Shown: positions 38,541-46,598, counted from the first letter of the stretch. The stretch: DNA of 64,000 nt from Burkholderiaceae bacterium (GCA_016710525.1 JADJVQ010000008.1:81641-145640), one strand, 5' to 3'. The notes: generated by a model not told the origin, from the letters alone. A program made the numbers and translations.

Positions 38541-39464
38541 TCAGCGCGGCAATGGCGACGCGCGGGCCGGCACCTGCGCGGTGAACCAGTCGGCGATCTG
38601 GCCGCCCGTCATGACCGTGACCTCGGGTTTGGCCAGCACCGCATCGAGCAGCTGCTCGAAGGCGGCGATCCGGTGCGGCACGCCGGTGATGTACGGATGC
38701 ACGCTGATCGCCATCACGCGGGCGCTGCGCGCGCTGTCGTGCCAGAGGCGATCCAGTTGCAGCAGGCCACGATGCAGCAGTTCGTCGCTGCGATGGTGCT
38801 GCACCGCCATCAGCGGGATGTCGTTGATCTCGACGCTGTAGGGCACCGAGACCAGCGGGCGCGGCGCGGCCTGGATCCAGGTGGGCTGGTCGTCGGCCAC
38901 CCAGTCGGCCACGTACTCGATGCCTGCCGCCGACAGGTGATCGATCGTGGTGTCGGTTTCGGTGAGTCCCGGGCTTTCCCAGCCGCGCGGAGCCTTGCCG
39001 GTGAAGGCGCGGATCGATTCGACGCATTGCCGGATCGCCTGCACCTGGTCGTCGACCTTGTGCATCGGCGCCTGCACGTAACTGTGGCCCATGAACTCCC
39101 AGCCCGCCGCCAGCGCGGCGCCCGCCACCCGCGGGTAGCTGTCGCAGACGATGCCGTTGATCGCCAGCGTGGGCACGATGCCGCGCGATTGCAGCGCATC
39201 GTACAGCCGCCAGAACCCGACCCGCATGCCGTACTCGTGCCAGGCCCAGTTGGGCAGGTCGGGCAGCAGCGGCTGCCCCATCGGGGGCGGCAGCACGGTG
39301 CGCGGCATGGCCCGTTCGATCGACCAGTGCTCGACGTTGACGATGATCCACACCAGCAGGCGGCTGCCTTCGGGGGCGATCAGCGCCGGGCGGTCCGGCA
39401 GGGCGCTGTAGGGCAGGCGGTCGCTCAGCAGCATCGGTCGCGGCGCATCGGCGGGAGCGGTCAT
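38541..39464 (-). CDS. Polysaccharide deacetylase-family (PuuE-like) hydrolase
   Basis: This 307-residue NodB-fold protein has the size and motifs of PuuE-type allantoinases rather than sugar deacetylases. Examples are YGMRVGFWRLYDALQSRGI, GWEFMGHSYVQAPMHK, GWESPGLTETDTT, VPYSVEINDIPL and SVHPYITGVPHR. PuuE hydrolyses cyclic amides without a classical deacetylase metal set, so this enzyme may open a cyclic amide or imide. The start (MTAPADAPRPML) overlaps the VOC gene stop as ATGA. True allantoinase is not excluded, given puuD elsewhere in the window, but the coupling to a VOC enzyme argues for a role in the island's pathway. Confidence 0.8.
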   Translation of the reverse strand: MTAPADAPRPMLLSDRLPYSALPDRPALIAPEGSRLLVWIIVNVEHWSIERAMPRTVLPPPMGQPLLPDLPNWAWHEYGMRVGFWRLYDALQSRGIVPTLAINGIVCDSYPRVAGAALAAGWEFMGHSYVQAPMHKVDDQVQAIRQCVESIRAFTGKAPRGWESPGLTETDTTIDHLSAAGIEYVADWVADDQPTWIQAAPRPLVSVPYSVEINDIPLMAVQHHRSDELLHRGLLQLDRLWHDSARSARVMAISVHPYITGVPHRIAAFEQLLDAVLAKPEVTVMTGGQIADWFTAQVPARASPLPR

Positions 39465-40426
39465 GGTCGGGTCTCGTGGTTGATCGTGAAGTACTCGGGC
39501 ACCGGCGGACCCCACAGGTAGAACGAATCCTCGGGCGGGTAATCGCCGGCAGGCCATTCGGTGGCCGCGTCGATGTAGTCGATGCCGCAGGAGAACTCGG
39601 CGAAGCTGCCCCAGGGGTCGCGGGCGTAATAGAAATAATTGGAGCCGATCACATGGCGCCCCACGCCCCAGCCCTCGCGAAAGCCCGCGGCGTGCATCTG
39701 TTCCATGCCGGCGCCGATCTCGTCGACGTTGTTCACGATCCAGCTGCTGTGGTGCAGGCCCGGCGCCTCGGACTTCACCCAGGCCAGCAGGTGATGGTCG
39801 CTGGAGTGCGCGCCGTGGCTGAATGCGATCAGGTCCTGCGAACGGTCCGACAGGCGCAGCCCCAGCACCTGCGTGTAGAACGCCAGCGCGCGCGGCACGT
39901 CGGTGCAGAACAGCAGCAGGTGCGACAGCCGTTGCGGACGTGCCGCGGCGGCCTGGCTGCGGGCCGGCGCGATCGGCACGCCCAGCGCGTTCGGACGGGT
40001 GGCGGGTGGCGTCATCAGCGGGGCCGATGAAGGGGTGACCTTGGGCGAGGCGAGCAGCTGGACCGCGATGCCGTCGGGGTCGCGCAGCCAGGCGCCCTGG
40101 CCGTCGGACAGCGGATGCGCCGCCGTGGTCTCGACGCCCTGCCGGCGCGCCCGCTCGAGCAGCGGCTCGAGGTCTTCCGGATAGACGCCGAAGCTGATGA
40201 ACTCGAGCCGTTTGGCGCGACCGCTGGCATGCACCGTCGCCCAGCAGTGCGCATCGCCATGCGCATGCAAGGCGAGGCCGCCGGCGATCTCGCGCACCTG
40301 GAGCCCGAACGCGGTGAAGAAGCGCCGAGCGTCCTCGAGATCCGGCACGCTCAACGCGAACCGGTTGATCGAGTGAATCGCCGTCACCGCCGCGCGCCGG
40401 GGCGCGTGATGCTCGTCCTGGGCCAT
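39461..40426 (-). CDS. Two-domain VOC enzyme, extradiol dioxygenase-like
   Basis: This 321-residue protein has two VOC modules. The C-terminal one has LSHLLLFCTDVPRALAFYTQ, the ligand His in GLHHSSWIVNN and Glu in WGSFAEFSCGIDYID, as in type I extradiol (catechol 2,3-dioxygenase-like) enzymes. The N-terminal module (INRFALSVPDLEDARRFFTA) is structural in that family. It probably cleaves an aromatic or heteroaromatic diol. AGGAGACGAG precedes the ATG. The stop overlaps the PuuE-like gene, and the candidate operator copy at 40475-40492 lies 48 bp upstream. Confidence 0.85.
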   Translation of the reverse strand: MAQDEHHAPRRAAVTAIHSINRFALSVPDLEDARRFFTAFGLQVREIAGGLALHAHGDAHCWATVHASGRAKRLEFISFGVYPEDLEPLLERARRQGVETTAAHPLSDGQGAWLRDPDGIAVQLLASPKVTPSSAPLMTPPATRPNALGVPIAPARSQAAAARPQRLSHLLLFCTDVPRALAFYTQVLGLRLSDRSQDLIAFSHGAHSSDHHLLAWVKSEAPGLHHSSWIVNNVDEIGAGMEQMHAAGFREGWGVGRHVIGSNYFYYARDPWGSFAEFSCGIDYIDAATEWPAGDYPPEDSFYLWGPPVPEYFTINHETRP

Positions 40427-40474
40427 CTCGTCTCCTGCCAACGAGGCATCCCGATTCGGATCTGCGCCGGGATT

Positions 40475-40492
40475 GCTGATCGTGCGATCAGC
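40475..40492. promoter_or_regulatory. Perfect inverted repeat, candidate operator (right copy)
   Basis: GCTGATCG-TG-CGATCAGC is a perfect 18-bp inverted repeat in the 183-bp gap between the VOC gene (minus strand) and aauB (plus strand). It matches the repeat at 23138-23155 in 15 of its 16 arm positions. Its location suits control of the VOC/PuuE-like operon and possibly of the aau genes too. Confidence 0.55.
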
Positions 40493-40609
40493 GATGCTGC
40501 ACCAATCCGCGTCCTCAGGCAATGCGGCAGCCAACGGACCCCGAACACTGGCCCCGGCCCCCCGATCCCCGGTACATTGGCGGATGTTCGCTTCTTCCAG
40601 GGTCCGGTC

Positions 40610-41809
40610 ATGCGTCACGCCGTTCAGCGCTGTCACCCGCTTGCCATGCTCGCCGCACTGGCCCTGTGCGTGTCGGCGAATGTCGCCCTGGCCGCCAAGC
40701 CGCGCGGCGAGCCGATCCCCGACCCCCAATCCCTGCCCGAGACCCTGACCACCGCCACGGTGTCGCCGGATGCCGGCGCCCGCGTGTATGTGTCGGACAT
40801 CGCGATCGGCCACCTGCCCGACGGACGGGTCCGGGTGTTCGATGCCCGATCGGGCCGGCTGCTGGGCATGGTCTCGACCGCGTACGCCGGGCAGTTCACG
40901 CTCGCACCGCGCCGCGACGAGCTCTATGTCGCGACCACCCATCTGTCGCGCACCACGCGCGGCGAACGCACCGACGTGCTCGAGGTCTGGGACACCACCA
41001 CGCTGGCGCTGAAGTACGAGGTGGTCGTGCCGCCCCGCCATGCGCAGGCGCTGAACTTCAGGGCCTACCTGCGCACCAGCGCCGACGGTCAGCTGGTGTA
41101 TTCGCAGAACGCCACGCCGGCGGTCAGCGTCACCGTGGTCGAGCTGACGGGACGGCGTGTGCTGGGCGAGGTCGCGCTGCCCGGCTGCTTCGGAATCTAT
41201 CCGGCCACCGGCCATGCGCGGCGCTTTTCGGCGCTGTGCGGCGATGGCACCGTGCAGACGGTCACGCTTGCCGACAACGGCGAAATCGCCACGCGCCTGG
41301 CGTCGGCCAAACTGTTCGACGGCGACACCGACCCCTGGTTCCAGCATGCCGAGCAGGCCGGCGACCGCTACTGGTTCCTGTCGTTCCGGGGGGAACTGGT
41401 CGAAATGGATCTCGGCGGCGAGGCGCCCCGCCTGGTGTCGCGGCGCAGCCTGGTGGCGCCGGCCGAACGGCGCCAGGGCTGGCGCCCGGGCGGCTATCAG
41501 CTGTTCGCGGTCGATGCGTCGCGCAACACCGTGCTGGTGGGCATGCATCCGAAGGGCGGCGAAGGGTCGCACAAATTTGCGGCGCGCCAGATCTGGCGCT
41601 TCGATCTGGACTCGGGCAAGCGGGTGGCCCGCCTGCCGGGGCACGGGGCCACGTCGATGACCCTGGCGCGCGGCGAGCCGCGGCTGCACACGCTGGATGC
41701 CGAGAAGAGCCGGCTCGACGTCTGGCGCCTCGAGCGCGGCGCGCTGAAGAAGGTGGTCAGCGTCGCGGGGGCCGGGGAGGCCTCGTTCCATCTCGAATCC
41801 CACGACTGA
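40610..41809 (+). CDS. aauB: Aralkylamine dehydrogenase heavy (beta-propeller) subunit
   Basis: The large subunit of the periplasmic TTQ-dependent amine dehydrogenase has 399 residues. It has a Sec signal (about 1-29, ending ANVALA) and a seven-bladed propeller of the amine dehydrogenase heavy-chain family (VYVSDIAIGHLPDGRVRVFDA, ELYVATTHLSRTTRGERTDVLEVWD). The start is the ATG at 40610. With the light chain encoded downstream it oxidises primary arylalkyl amines such as tyramine or phenylethylamine to aldehydes. The aralkylamine rather than methylamine assignment rests mainly on the light-chain sequence. Gene order aauB-mauE-mauD-aauA is that of the known aau clusters. Confidence 0.88.
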   Translation: MRHAVQRCHPLAMLAALALCVSANVALAAKPRGEPIPDPQSLPETLTTATVSPDAGARVYVSDIAIGHLPDGRVRVFDARSGRLLGMVSTAYAGQFTLAPRRDELYVATTHLSRTTRGERTDVLEVWDTTTLALKYEVVVPPRHAQALNFRAYLRTSADGQLVYSQNATPAVSVTVVELTGRRVLGEVALPGCFGIYPATGHARRFSALCGDGTVQTVTLADNGEIATRLASAKLFDGDTDPWFQHAEQAGDRYWFLSFRGELVEMDLGGEAPRLVSRRSLVAPAERRQGWRPGGYQLFAVDASRNTVLVGMHPKGGEGSHKFAARQIWRFDLDSGKRVARLPGHGATSMTLARGEPRLHTLDAEKSRLDVWRLERGALKKVVSVAGAGEASFHLESHD

Positions 41810-41821
41810 CCGCAGCCAGCC

Positions 41822-42370
41822 GTGATCGCGATCGACCCGCTGCTCTCGATGATCCTGGCGACCTGCCTGGCGCTGGTGTTCGCGCCGGCAGCCTGGCACA
41901 AGCTGCGCGAGCGCGACCTGTTCGCGGCGCAGGTGCAGGCCTACGCCATCCTGCCGCGGCGCCTGCGGGTGCTTGCACACGCACTGGGACCTCTGGAGGC
42001 GGCCGCGGCGATTGCGCTGCTGGGCGGCGCGCCGGGGGCGGGCGCAGGGCTGGCCGCCGGCCTGCTGCTGATGTACGCGCTGGCCATGGCGCTGAACCTG
42101 CTGCGCGGGCGGGTGCTGGATTGCGGCTGTGGCGGCGCGCCTCAGCCGCTGTCCTGGGGGCTGGTGGTGCGCAATCTGGCCATGGTGCTGATGGCCCTGG
42201 CGGCCGCGCTGCCCCGCGATGCGCGCGAACTGACACTGGATGACGCCTGGCTGTTCGGCCTGGCCGTGACGGCCTGGCTGGTGCTGCTGGCCGCGCTCAA
42301 CCAGATGCTGCGCCAGGGCAGTTCGCTGCGCGGCGCGGTGCACGGATCGCCGGGCCGCGCCCGGCTGTGA
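41822..42370 (+). CDS. mauE: MauE-type membrane protein for amine dehydrogenase maturation
   Basis: This 182-residue DoxX-like membrane protein has four to five helices. The start LLSMILATCLALVFAPAAWHKLRERDLF and the Cys pair in VLDCGCGGAPQ are typical of MauE. That family supports disulfide formation in the TTQ light chain together with MauD. It starts with GTG 12 bp after aauB. The only Cys residues are that pair, which fits a thiol-disulfide role at the membrane. Confidence 0.88.
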   Translation: MIAIDPLLSMILATCLALVFAPAAWHKLRERDLFAAQVQAYAILPRRLRVLAHALGPLEAAAAIALLGGAPGAGAGLAAGLLLMYALAMALNLLRGRVLDCGCGGAPQPLSWGLVVRNLAMVLMALAAALPRDARELTLDDAWLFGLAVTAWLVLLAALNQMLRQGSSLRGAVHGSPGRARL

Positions 42371-42389
42371 TGCTGACGAAAGCTTGTCC

Positions 42390-42983
42390 ATGAATGCGCT
42401 CAACCTGTCCGTGATCCTGCTGTGGGTCGCGGTGATCGTCCTGGGCCTGCTGGTCTGGGCGCTTGCCCGCCAGGTCGGGGTGCTCTACGAGCGGGTCGCG
42501 CCGATGGGCGCGCTGATCACCGATGCCGGGCCGGCGGTGGGCGAAGCGGCTCCGCCGATGAGCCTCACCGGGATCCAGTCCGAGACCGTGCGTGTCGGCG
42601 GCCCGCAGGCGCAGGCGATGCTGCTGTTCTTCCTGTCGCCGACATGCCCGGTGTGCAAGAAGCTGCTGCCGGTGCTCAAGGCGGCGGCGCGCGACGAGTC
42701 CAGCCGTGTGCGCATCGTGCTCGCCAGCGACGGCGATTCGGCCGAACACCTGGCCTTCGTGCGCGAACAGGGCCTGGCGCAGATGCCCTACCTGCTGTCG
42801 ACCGAACTGGGCATGACCTATCGGGTATCGCGCCTGCCCTATGGCATCCTCATCGATGCGCTGGGCATCGTGCGCGCCAAGGGGCTGGTCAACAGCCGCG
42901 AGCACCTCGACAGCCTGCTCAATGCGCACGACATGGGTGCTGCGTCGATCCAGCAATACCTTGGCGCCACCGACGCCGCCTGA
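42390..42983 (+). CDS. mauD: MauD-type thioredoxin-like protein
   Basis: This 197-residue membrane-anchored periplasmic thioredoxin-fold protein has an N-terminal helix (about 5-27) and the redox motif CPVC in FLSPTCPVCKKLLPVL. The cis-Pro segment is SRLPYGILIDALG. MauD is needed to form the six disulfides of the amine dehydrogenase light chain. The ATG at 42390 is preferred over the in-frame TTG at 42384. It lies 17 bp before aauA. Confidence 0.9.
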   Translation: MNALNLSVILLWVAVIVLGLLVWALARQVGVLYERVAPMGALITDAGPAVGEAAPPMSLTGIQSETVRVGGPQAQAMLLFFLSPTCPVCKKLLPVLKAAARDESSRVRIVLASDGDSAEHLAFVREQGLAQMPYLLSTELGMTYRVSRLPYGILIDALGIVRAKGLVNSREHLDSLLNAHDMGAASIQQYLGATDAA

Positions 42984-42999
42984 ATCCCTGGAGTCCAAG

Positions 43000-43521
43000 A
43001 TGTCCTCGCTGCTGCGTTTCATCGATCGTCTGACCGAACGGGGTGTTCGCCAGGTGGCCCATCGGCATGGCCGGCGCAGCCTGCTCACCCGGCTGGGGGT
43101 GCTGATCGCCGGCGGGCCGCTGCTGCCGATGCTGCCGTTCGACCGCAGCCGGCAGGCCGGCGCCGCATTCGCGGCTGGCCGACACAGCGACCCCAGCCAG
43201 TGCGACTACTGGCGCTACTGCGCGGTCGACGGATTTCTGTGCAGCTGCTGCGGCGGTTCGCTCACGCAATGCCCGCCGGGTACCGAGGCGTCCAAGGCGA
43301 GCTGGGTGGGCACCTGCCTGAACCCCAACGACGGCAAGCAGTACCTGGTGTCGTACAACGACTGCTGCGGCAAGACAGCCTGCGGCCAGTGCCTGTGCAA
43401 CAACAACGAGCGCGAACGCCCCGGGTATCGGCTGGGCGTGCACAACGACATCAACTGGTGCATGGCCAATACCAGCACCATGTTCCATTGCACGACCTCG
43501 ATCCTGGTCGGCGTGGCCTGA
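43000..43521 (+). CDS. aauA: Aralkylamine dehydrogenase light subunit, TTQ-bearing
   Basis: This 173-residue catalytic subunit contains the crosslinked tryptophan tryptophylquinone. The two Trp residues are in SWVGTCLNP and HNDINWCMAN, and the Cys-rich pattern (QCDYWRYCAVDGFLCSCCGG, DCCGKTACGQCLCNNN) supplies the disulfides. The segments CGKTACGQC, RERPGYRLGVHND and FHCTTSILVGVA follow the Alcaligenes aralkylamine enzyme more closely than methylamine dehydrogenase. The long leader with RRSLLTRLGVLIAGG is twin-arginine-like, as expected for a subunit exported folded. The TTQ-forming enzyme MauG is not encoded in the window. Confidence 0.92.
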   Translation: MSSLLRFIDRLTERGVRQVAHRHGRRSLLTRLGVLIAGGPLLPMLPFDRSRQAGAAFAAGRHSDPSQCDYWRYCAVDGFLCSCCGGSLTQCPPGTEASKASWVGTCLNPNDGKQYLVSYNDCCGKTACGQCLCNNNERERPGYRLGVHNDINWCMANTSTMFHCTTSILVGVA

Positions 43522-44030
43522 GCCCGGCGGTCCGCCGCCTGCGCGTCGCGGCGCTGCTGCTCGCGGCAGCACTGGCCATGCCGGCATCGGCCGCTCCGCC
43601 TGGCATGCCCCAGGGCACTTTCGTTCGGCACGATCCGCGGGCTTCGCTGCCCGCGCCGGTATCGTCGGTCGCGCACCTGTACGTCCAGCATTGCGCCGGC
43701 TGCCATGGATTCGAGGGGGCCGGACAGCCGGCGTTCGGTGTGCCGGCGATGCGCGGTGTGCTCGGGCACTTCGTGCGGTCCGAGGAAGGGCGGGCTTTCC
43801 TGGTCCAGGTGCCGGGCGTCAACAACGCGGGCCTGAGCGATACGCAGATTGCCGAACTCACCAACTGGCTGGTCAGAACCCTGGGGGGAGCTTCGCTGCC
43901 AGCCCAGTGGCGGGCTTTCGATCCGGCCGAACTGCCGGCGCTGCGGGCGGCGCGACCGGCTGATCTGGCCGCGGCGCGCCGGCGGATCCTGGCGGATCTG
44001 CGCGCGGCGGGCGTCGCGGTGCCTGACTGA
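43518..44030 (+). CDS. Mono-haem c-type cytochrome of the aau cluster
   Basis: This periplasmic cytochrome c has about 170 residues. It has a hydrophobic signal (VAALLLAAALAMPASA), the haem site CAGCH in YVQHCAGCHGFEG and a Met candidate in VPAMRGVLGHF. aau clusters carry such a gene after aauA, and it may take part in TTQ formation or electron transfer. No ATG, GTG or TTG lies in frame before the signal peptide without cutting deep into aauA. The best position is a CTG at 43518 that overlaps the aauA stop as CTGA. Either a rare start or a base error (ATGA) is possible. Confidence 0.75.
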   Translation: MSPAVRRLRVAALLLAAALAMPASAAPPGMPQGTFVRHDPRASLPAPVSSVAHLYVQHCAGCHGFEGAGQPAFGVPAMRGVLGHFVRSEEGRAFLVQVPGVNNAGLSDTQIAELTNWLVRTLGGASLPAQWRAFDPAELPALRAARPADLAAARRRILADLRAAGVAVPD

Positions 44031-44037
44031 CTCGGCA

Positions 44038-44056
44038 CCGGGCGCGGCAGGCCCGG
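44038..44056. terminator. Hairpin between convergent genes
   Basis: CCGGGC (44038-44043) pairs with GCCCGG (44051-44056) in the short gap between the cytochrome gene and the convergent gene ending at 44074. It could serve both strands, but no T-tract is present. Confidence 0.3.
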
Positions 44057-44073
44057 CGCCGTCTCGGGCTCAT

Positions 44074-44670
44074 TCAACGGGCCACCAGAACCGGATCGGC
44101 GAACAGCTCGAGCACGCGGCGATACCGGTCGGCCACGCCGCTGGAGTTCAGGTTCAGGCGCCATCCGTCGGCGGGCGTCGCGTTGGACTGTACCGAAACG
44201 AACGAGACGCCGTTGCGCACGCCGTTCAGGGGCACCTTCACGAAGTCCACGCCGTCGCGCAAGCCGGCCAGGCTGCCCTGCGTGGGCAGGTTGCGCCCGG
44301 GCGCGGCGCACACGTCGCGGTCGCCCAGCCCGCTGCTGGCCGAGTTGCGTGCCACGTAGTTGGGGAAGTTGCTCGGGCATTTGACGTCCGAGAGCTGCAC
44401 CACCTGGCGCGAGCAGACGAACTTGCCGGCTTCCACCGCACCGGTGAAGCGCACCGGGCAGCTGGCGGCCTTGCCGGTGTCGGGGGCGAAGCGGCCGGCG
44501 GCGATCGGGCCGCGGATGTTGTCCAGGCCCGGCTTGATGTCGATGGTGGTCACACGGAAGGGCGTGGCGGCGTGGGCGGCGCTGGCCGACAGCACGGCGG
44601 CGGCGACGAGGGCGGCCATGGTGAAGGCCTGGCCGAGGGTGCGGGTGGTGCGGATGGTGGTGGTGTTCAT
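44074..44670 (-). CDS. Secreted protein of unknown function
   Basis: This 198-residue protein has a long signal peptide (about 1-38, ending SAAHAA). The mature part is rich in Asn, Gly and Val. It contains four Cys, in KAASCPVRF, KFVCSRQ, DVKCPSNFP and DVCAAPG, which suggests two disulfides. I do not recognise a family. The ATG at 44670 follows GGAGTCGATC; a slightly longer start at 44685 is possible. It stands alone between the aau cluster and the ion-transport genes. Confidence 0.7.
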   Translation of the reverse strand: MNTTTIRTTRTLGQAFTMAALVAAAVLSASAAHAATPFRVTTIDIKPGLDNIRGPIAAGRFAPDTGKAASCPVRFTGAVEAGKFVCSRQVVQLSDVKCPSNFPNYVARNSASSGLGDRDVCAAPGRNLPTQGSLAGLRDGVDFVKVPLNGVRNGVSFVSVQSNATPADGWRLNLNSSGVADRYRRVLELFADPVLVAR

Positions 44671-44896
44671 GATCGACTCCGTCATTGAGGGGGGTGGGTG
44701 GCTGTGCGGCGCGGCGGTTTAGGGTTGGCTGCGCTTCACAGGTCCTTAGACGGGTCGACCGGGTGAATTGGATGCTAATACTTTCGATCTAGTTGTTTTC
44801 TGCCGGGGAGGCAGGGTTTGCGGGGAATGGTTCGACTCGCGCGAACAGGGCGCGAATGGGCACTCATCGGGCGCGCGTAACCGGACGGATTTCTTG

Positions 44897-44926
44897 TTGC
44901 TTCAAATCCATTTGTACAAATATACT
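44897..44926 (+). promoter_or_regulatory. Sigma-70 promoter for the ClC/antiporter transcript
   Basis: TTGCTT (44897-44902) and TATACT (44921-44926) are separated by 18 bp in a locally AT-rich stretch. Transcription would start near 44933, exactly at the 5' edge of the hairpin that begins at 44934. The rest of the 450-bp gap (44671-45119), apart from the leader below, shows no gene. Confidence 0.6.
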
Positions 44927-44933
44927 TAGGCGT

Positions 44934-44978
44934 CCGGCTGAGGGCGTAGGAGCAACAGCCGGTCAGTAGGAGAGACTT
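44934..44978 (+). ncRNA. Structured 5' leader, candidate riboswitch aptamer
   Basis: CCGGCTG (44934-44940) pairs perfectly with CAGCCGG (44956-44962), closing a 15-base purine-rich loop AGGGCGTAGGAGCAA. A tail (TCAGTAGGAGAGACT) follows before a strong intrinsic terminator. A promoter whose start falls at the hairpin, then a compact structured element, then a terminator 110 bp ahead of the coding sequence is classic riboswitch layout. The downstream genes are a ClC protein and a CPA1 cation/proton antiporter. A Na+-sensing (DUF1646-type) riboswitch is therefore the first hypothesis, but I recall that consensus only vaguely and cannot confirm it. Confidence 0.5.
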
Positions 44979-44981
44979 TTC

Positions 44982-45008
44982 GGGGCCTTGCGTGGGCCCC
45001 CTTTTTTT
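44982..45008 (+). terminator. Intrinsic terminator in the leader of the ClC/antiporter operon
   Basis: GGGGCC (44982-44987) pairs with GGCCCC (44995-45000), and seven T residues follow at 45002-45008. It lies about 50 bases after the predicted transcription start and 110 bp before the first gene, so it would block the operon unless regulated. This fits conditional attenuation by the preceding element. Confidence 0.8.
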
Positions 45009-45119
45009 GCCGCTTGTGGAACGCCCCTGTCGCGACACAGCGGTGCCGCGCTTGGTTTTTCGACGGACGACGCTACTGTGGGTGCCCGTGAGGCCGGCGG
45101 TCCGGCCCAATCGTGTGAG

Positions 45120-46598
45120 ATGGATCGCGCCGAGATGTCCCGAGATGATGACTCTGTCCGTCCCCGCCTGACGCCAGCCACCCTGGCGCGTATGGCGCGC
45201 GCGGTGTTCAGTGGCGGTCTGCGCGCCGTGCGCGATGTGGAACCGGATTTCTGGCGCAATCTTCGTGCCGAACTGCTGGCGGGCCGGCAGTGGATCGATC
45301 GCGTCGTGGTGCTGACCTGGGCGGCACTGACAGGCCTGATCGTGGTCGGCTTCACATTTCTGGCGGAAGCTGCCGTTCATGGCTTTCGGCTAGTGGAACA
45401 GTGGGGTCCGTACGGCCGCTATCTGCCGCTGGTCTGGACGCCCGCGCTGACGGTGGCCCTGGTCTGGTGGACTCGCCGCTTCGTTCCGGGAACGAGCGGA
45501 TCGGGCATTCCCCAAGTCATGCGTGCTCTGGAGAATGACCTCCACCCTGCTCAGGCGGCTTGGCTGGTGTCGCTGCGGACTTCGATTCACAAGATCGGAC
45601 TGGTGTCTGGCGGGTTGTTCGCCGGCTTGTCGATCGGACGCGAGGGACCGACGGTTCAGGTTGGCGCGGGCGTGATGGCGCACGCCCAGCGCTGGCTGTC
45701 GCCGCGATCGGGGATCGATGCGCATGACCTGATGGTCGCAGGTGCGGCGGCGGGGATCGCGGCCGCCTTCAACACGCCGTTGGGCGGTATCGTCTTTGCG
45801 CTGGAACAACTGACCCATCGTCGCGGCATCACCCACAGTTCCCTGGTGATCTCCAGCATCGTGCTGGCCGGTCTGGTGGCTGTTTCGATCTTCGGCAACG
45901 AGACCTACTTTGGGCGCTTGCGCGTGCAGCATCTGTCCTGGGCGCTGCTGATTCCCGGACTGGCCATCGCATTGGTCGCCGGCCTGGCGGGCGGACTGTT
46001 CGCCCGGCTGATGGTGGTTTCGGTGCGGGGACTGCCCGATCGGTTCAGTCGCTGGAGGGCGGCCTGCCCGTTGCGATTTGCCGCCGCTTGCGCGCTGGCC
46101 GTGGCGGTGATCGGCATTGTCACGGACGGGGCCACGGCCGGCGCGGGATACCTGACGACCCGCGCCCTGCTGGAAGGTCAAGGCGAGGTGACGTCGCTCT
46201 ACACTTTGCTGAAATTCTGCGCAACCTGGCTTTCAGCCTGGACGGGCGTTCCGGGCGGCGTGTTCGCGCCGTCATTGGCGATCGGGGCGGGCATCGGTCA
46301 CGATGTGGCGCTGTTCGCGGGTGTCGGCAAGGAGGCTGCGATTCCCCTGATCGCGCTGGGCATGGTCGGTTTTCTCGCGGCCACGACGGGTGGGCCGATC
46401 ACGGCATTCATCATCGTCATGGAGATGGTTTCGGGTCAGGCGATGGTGCTGAGCCTGATGGCCTGCGCGCTGCTGGCCAGCGCAACGGCACGGCTGGTGA
46501 CCAAGCCCATGTATCTGGAACTGGCTGCCTTGCTGCCGGTGCCTCCCGGTCCCGCAGCCGCAGCCTCGCCGGATGCGCAGGCGAAGTCACAACGATGA
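45120..46598 (+). CDS. ClC-family chloride channel/transporter
   Basis: This inner-membrane ClC protein has 492 residues from the ATG at 45120; ATG 45135 is an alternative. All three anion-selectivity motifs are present: GTSGSGIPQV, GLSIGREGPTVQVGAG with the gating Glu, and TGVPGGVFAPSLAIGAGIG. It belongs to the standard chloride type and lacks the altered GREG region of fluoride-specific ClC-F. It exchanges or conducts chloride and helps in acid or osmotic adaptation. It is the first gene behind the regulated leader and is immediately followed by an antiporter gene. Confidence 0.93.
   Translation: MDRAEMSRDDDSVRPRLTPATLARMARAVFSGGLRAVRDVEPDFWRNLRAELLAGRQWIDRVVVLTWAALTGLIVVGFTFLAEAAVHGFRLVEQWGPYGRYLPLVWTPALTVALVWWTRRFVPGTSGSGIPQVMRALENDLHPAQAAWLVSLRTSIHKIGLVSGGLFAGLSIGREGPTVQVGAGVMAHAQRWLSPRSGIDAHDLMVAGAAAGIAAAFNTPLGGIVFALEQLTHRRGITHSSLVISSIVLAGLVAVSIFGNETYFGRLRVQHLSWALLIPGLAIALVAGLAGGLFARLMVVSVRGLPDRFSRWRAACPLRFAAACALAVAVIGIVTDGATAGAGYLTTRALLEGQGEVTSLYTLLKFCATWLSAWTGVPGGVFAPSLAIGAGIGHDVALFAGVGKEAAIPLIALGMVGFLAATTGGPITAFIIVMEMVSGQAMVLSLMACALLASATARLVTKPMYLELAALLPVPPGPAAAASPDAQAKSQR

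Noticed and set aside
39461..42403. 980-residue minus-strand frame spanning the aau genes
   Set aside because: Only the part below 40426 is a real gene; the rest is the shadow of aauB and mauE.
40610..43521. Methylamine dehydrogenase instead of aralkylamine dehydrogenase
   Set aside because: The light chain segments CGKTACGQC, RERPGY and FHCTTS follow the aralkylamine enzyme, and mauF/mauG are absent.
44934..46598. Fluoride riboswitch with fluoride-specific ClC
   Set aside because: The ClC keeps the standard GREGP gate and the leader lacks the fluoride aptamer layout that I know.
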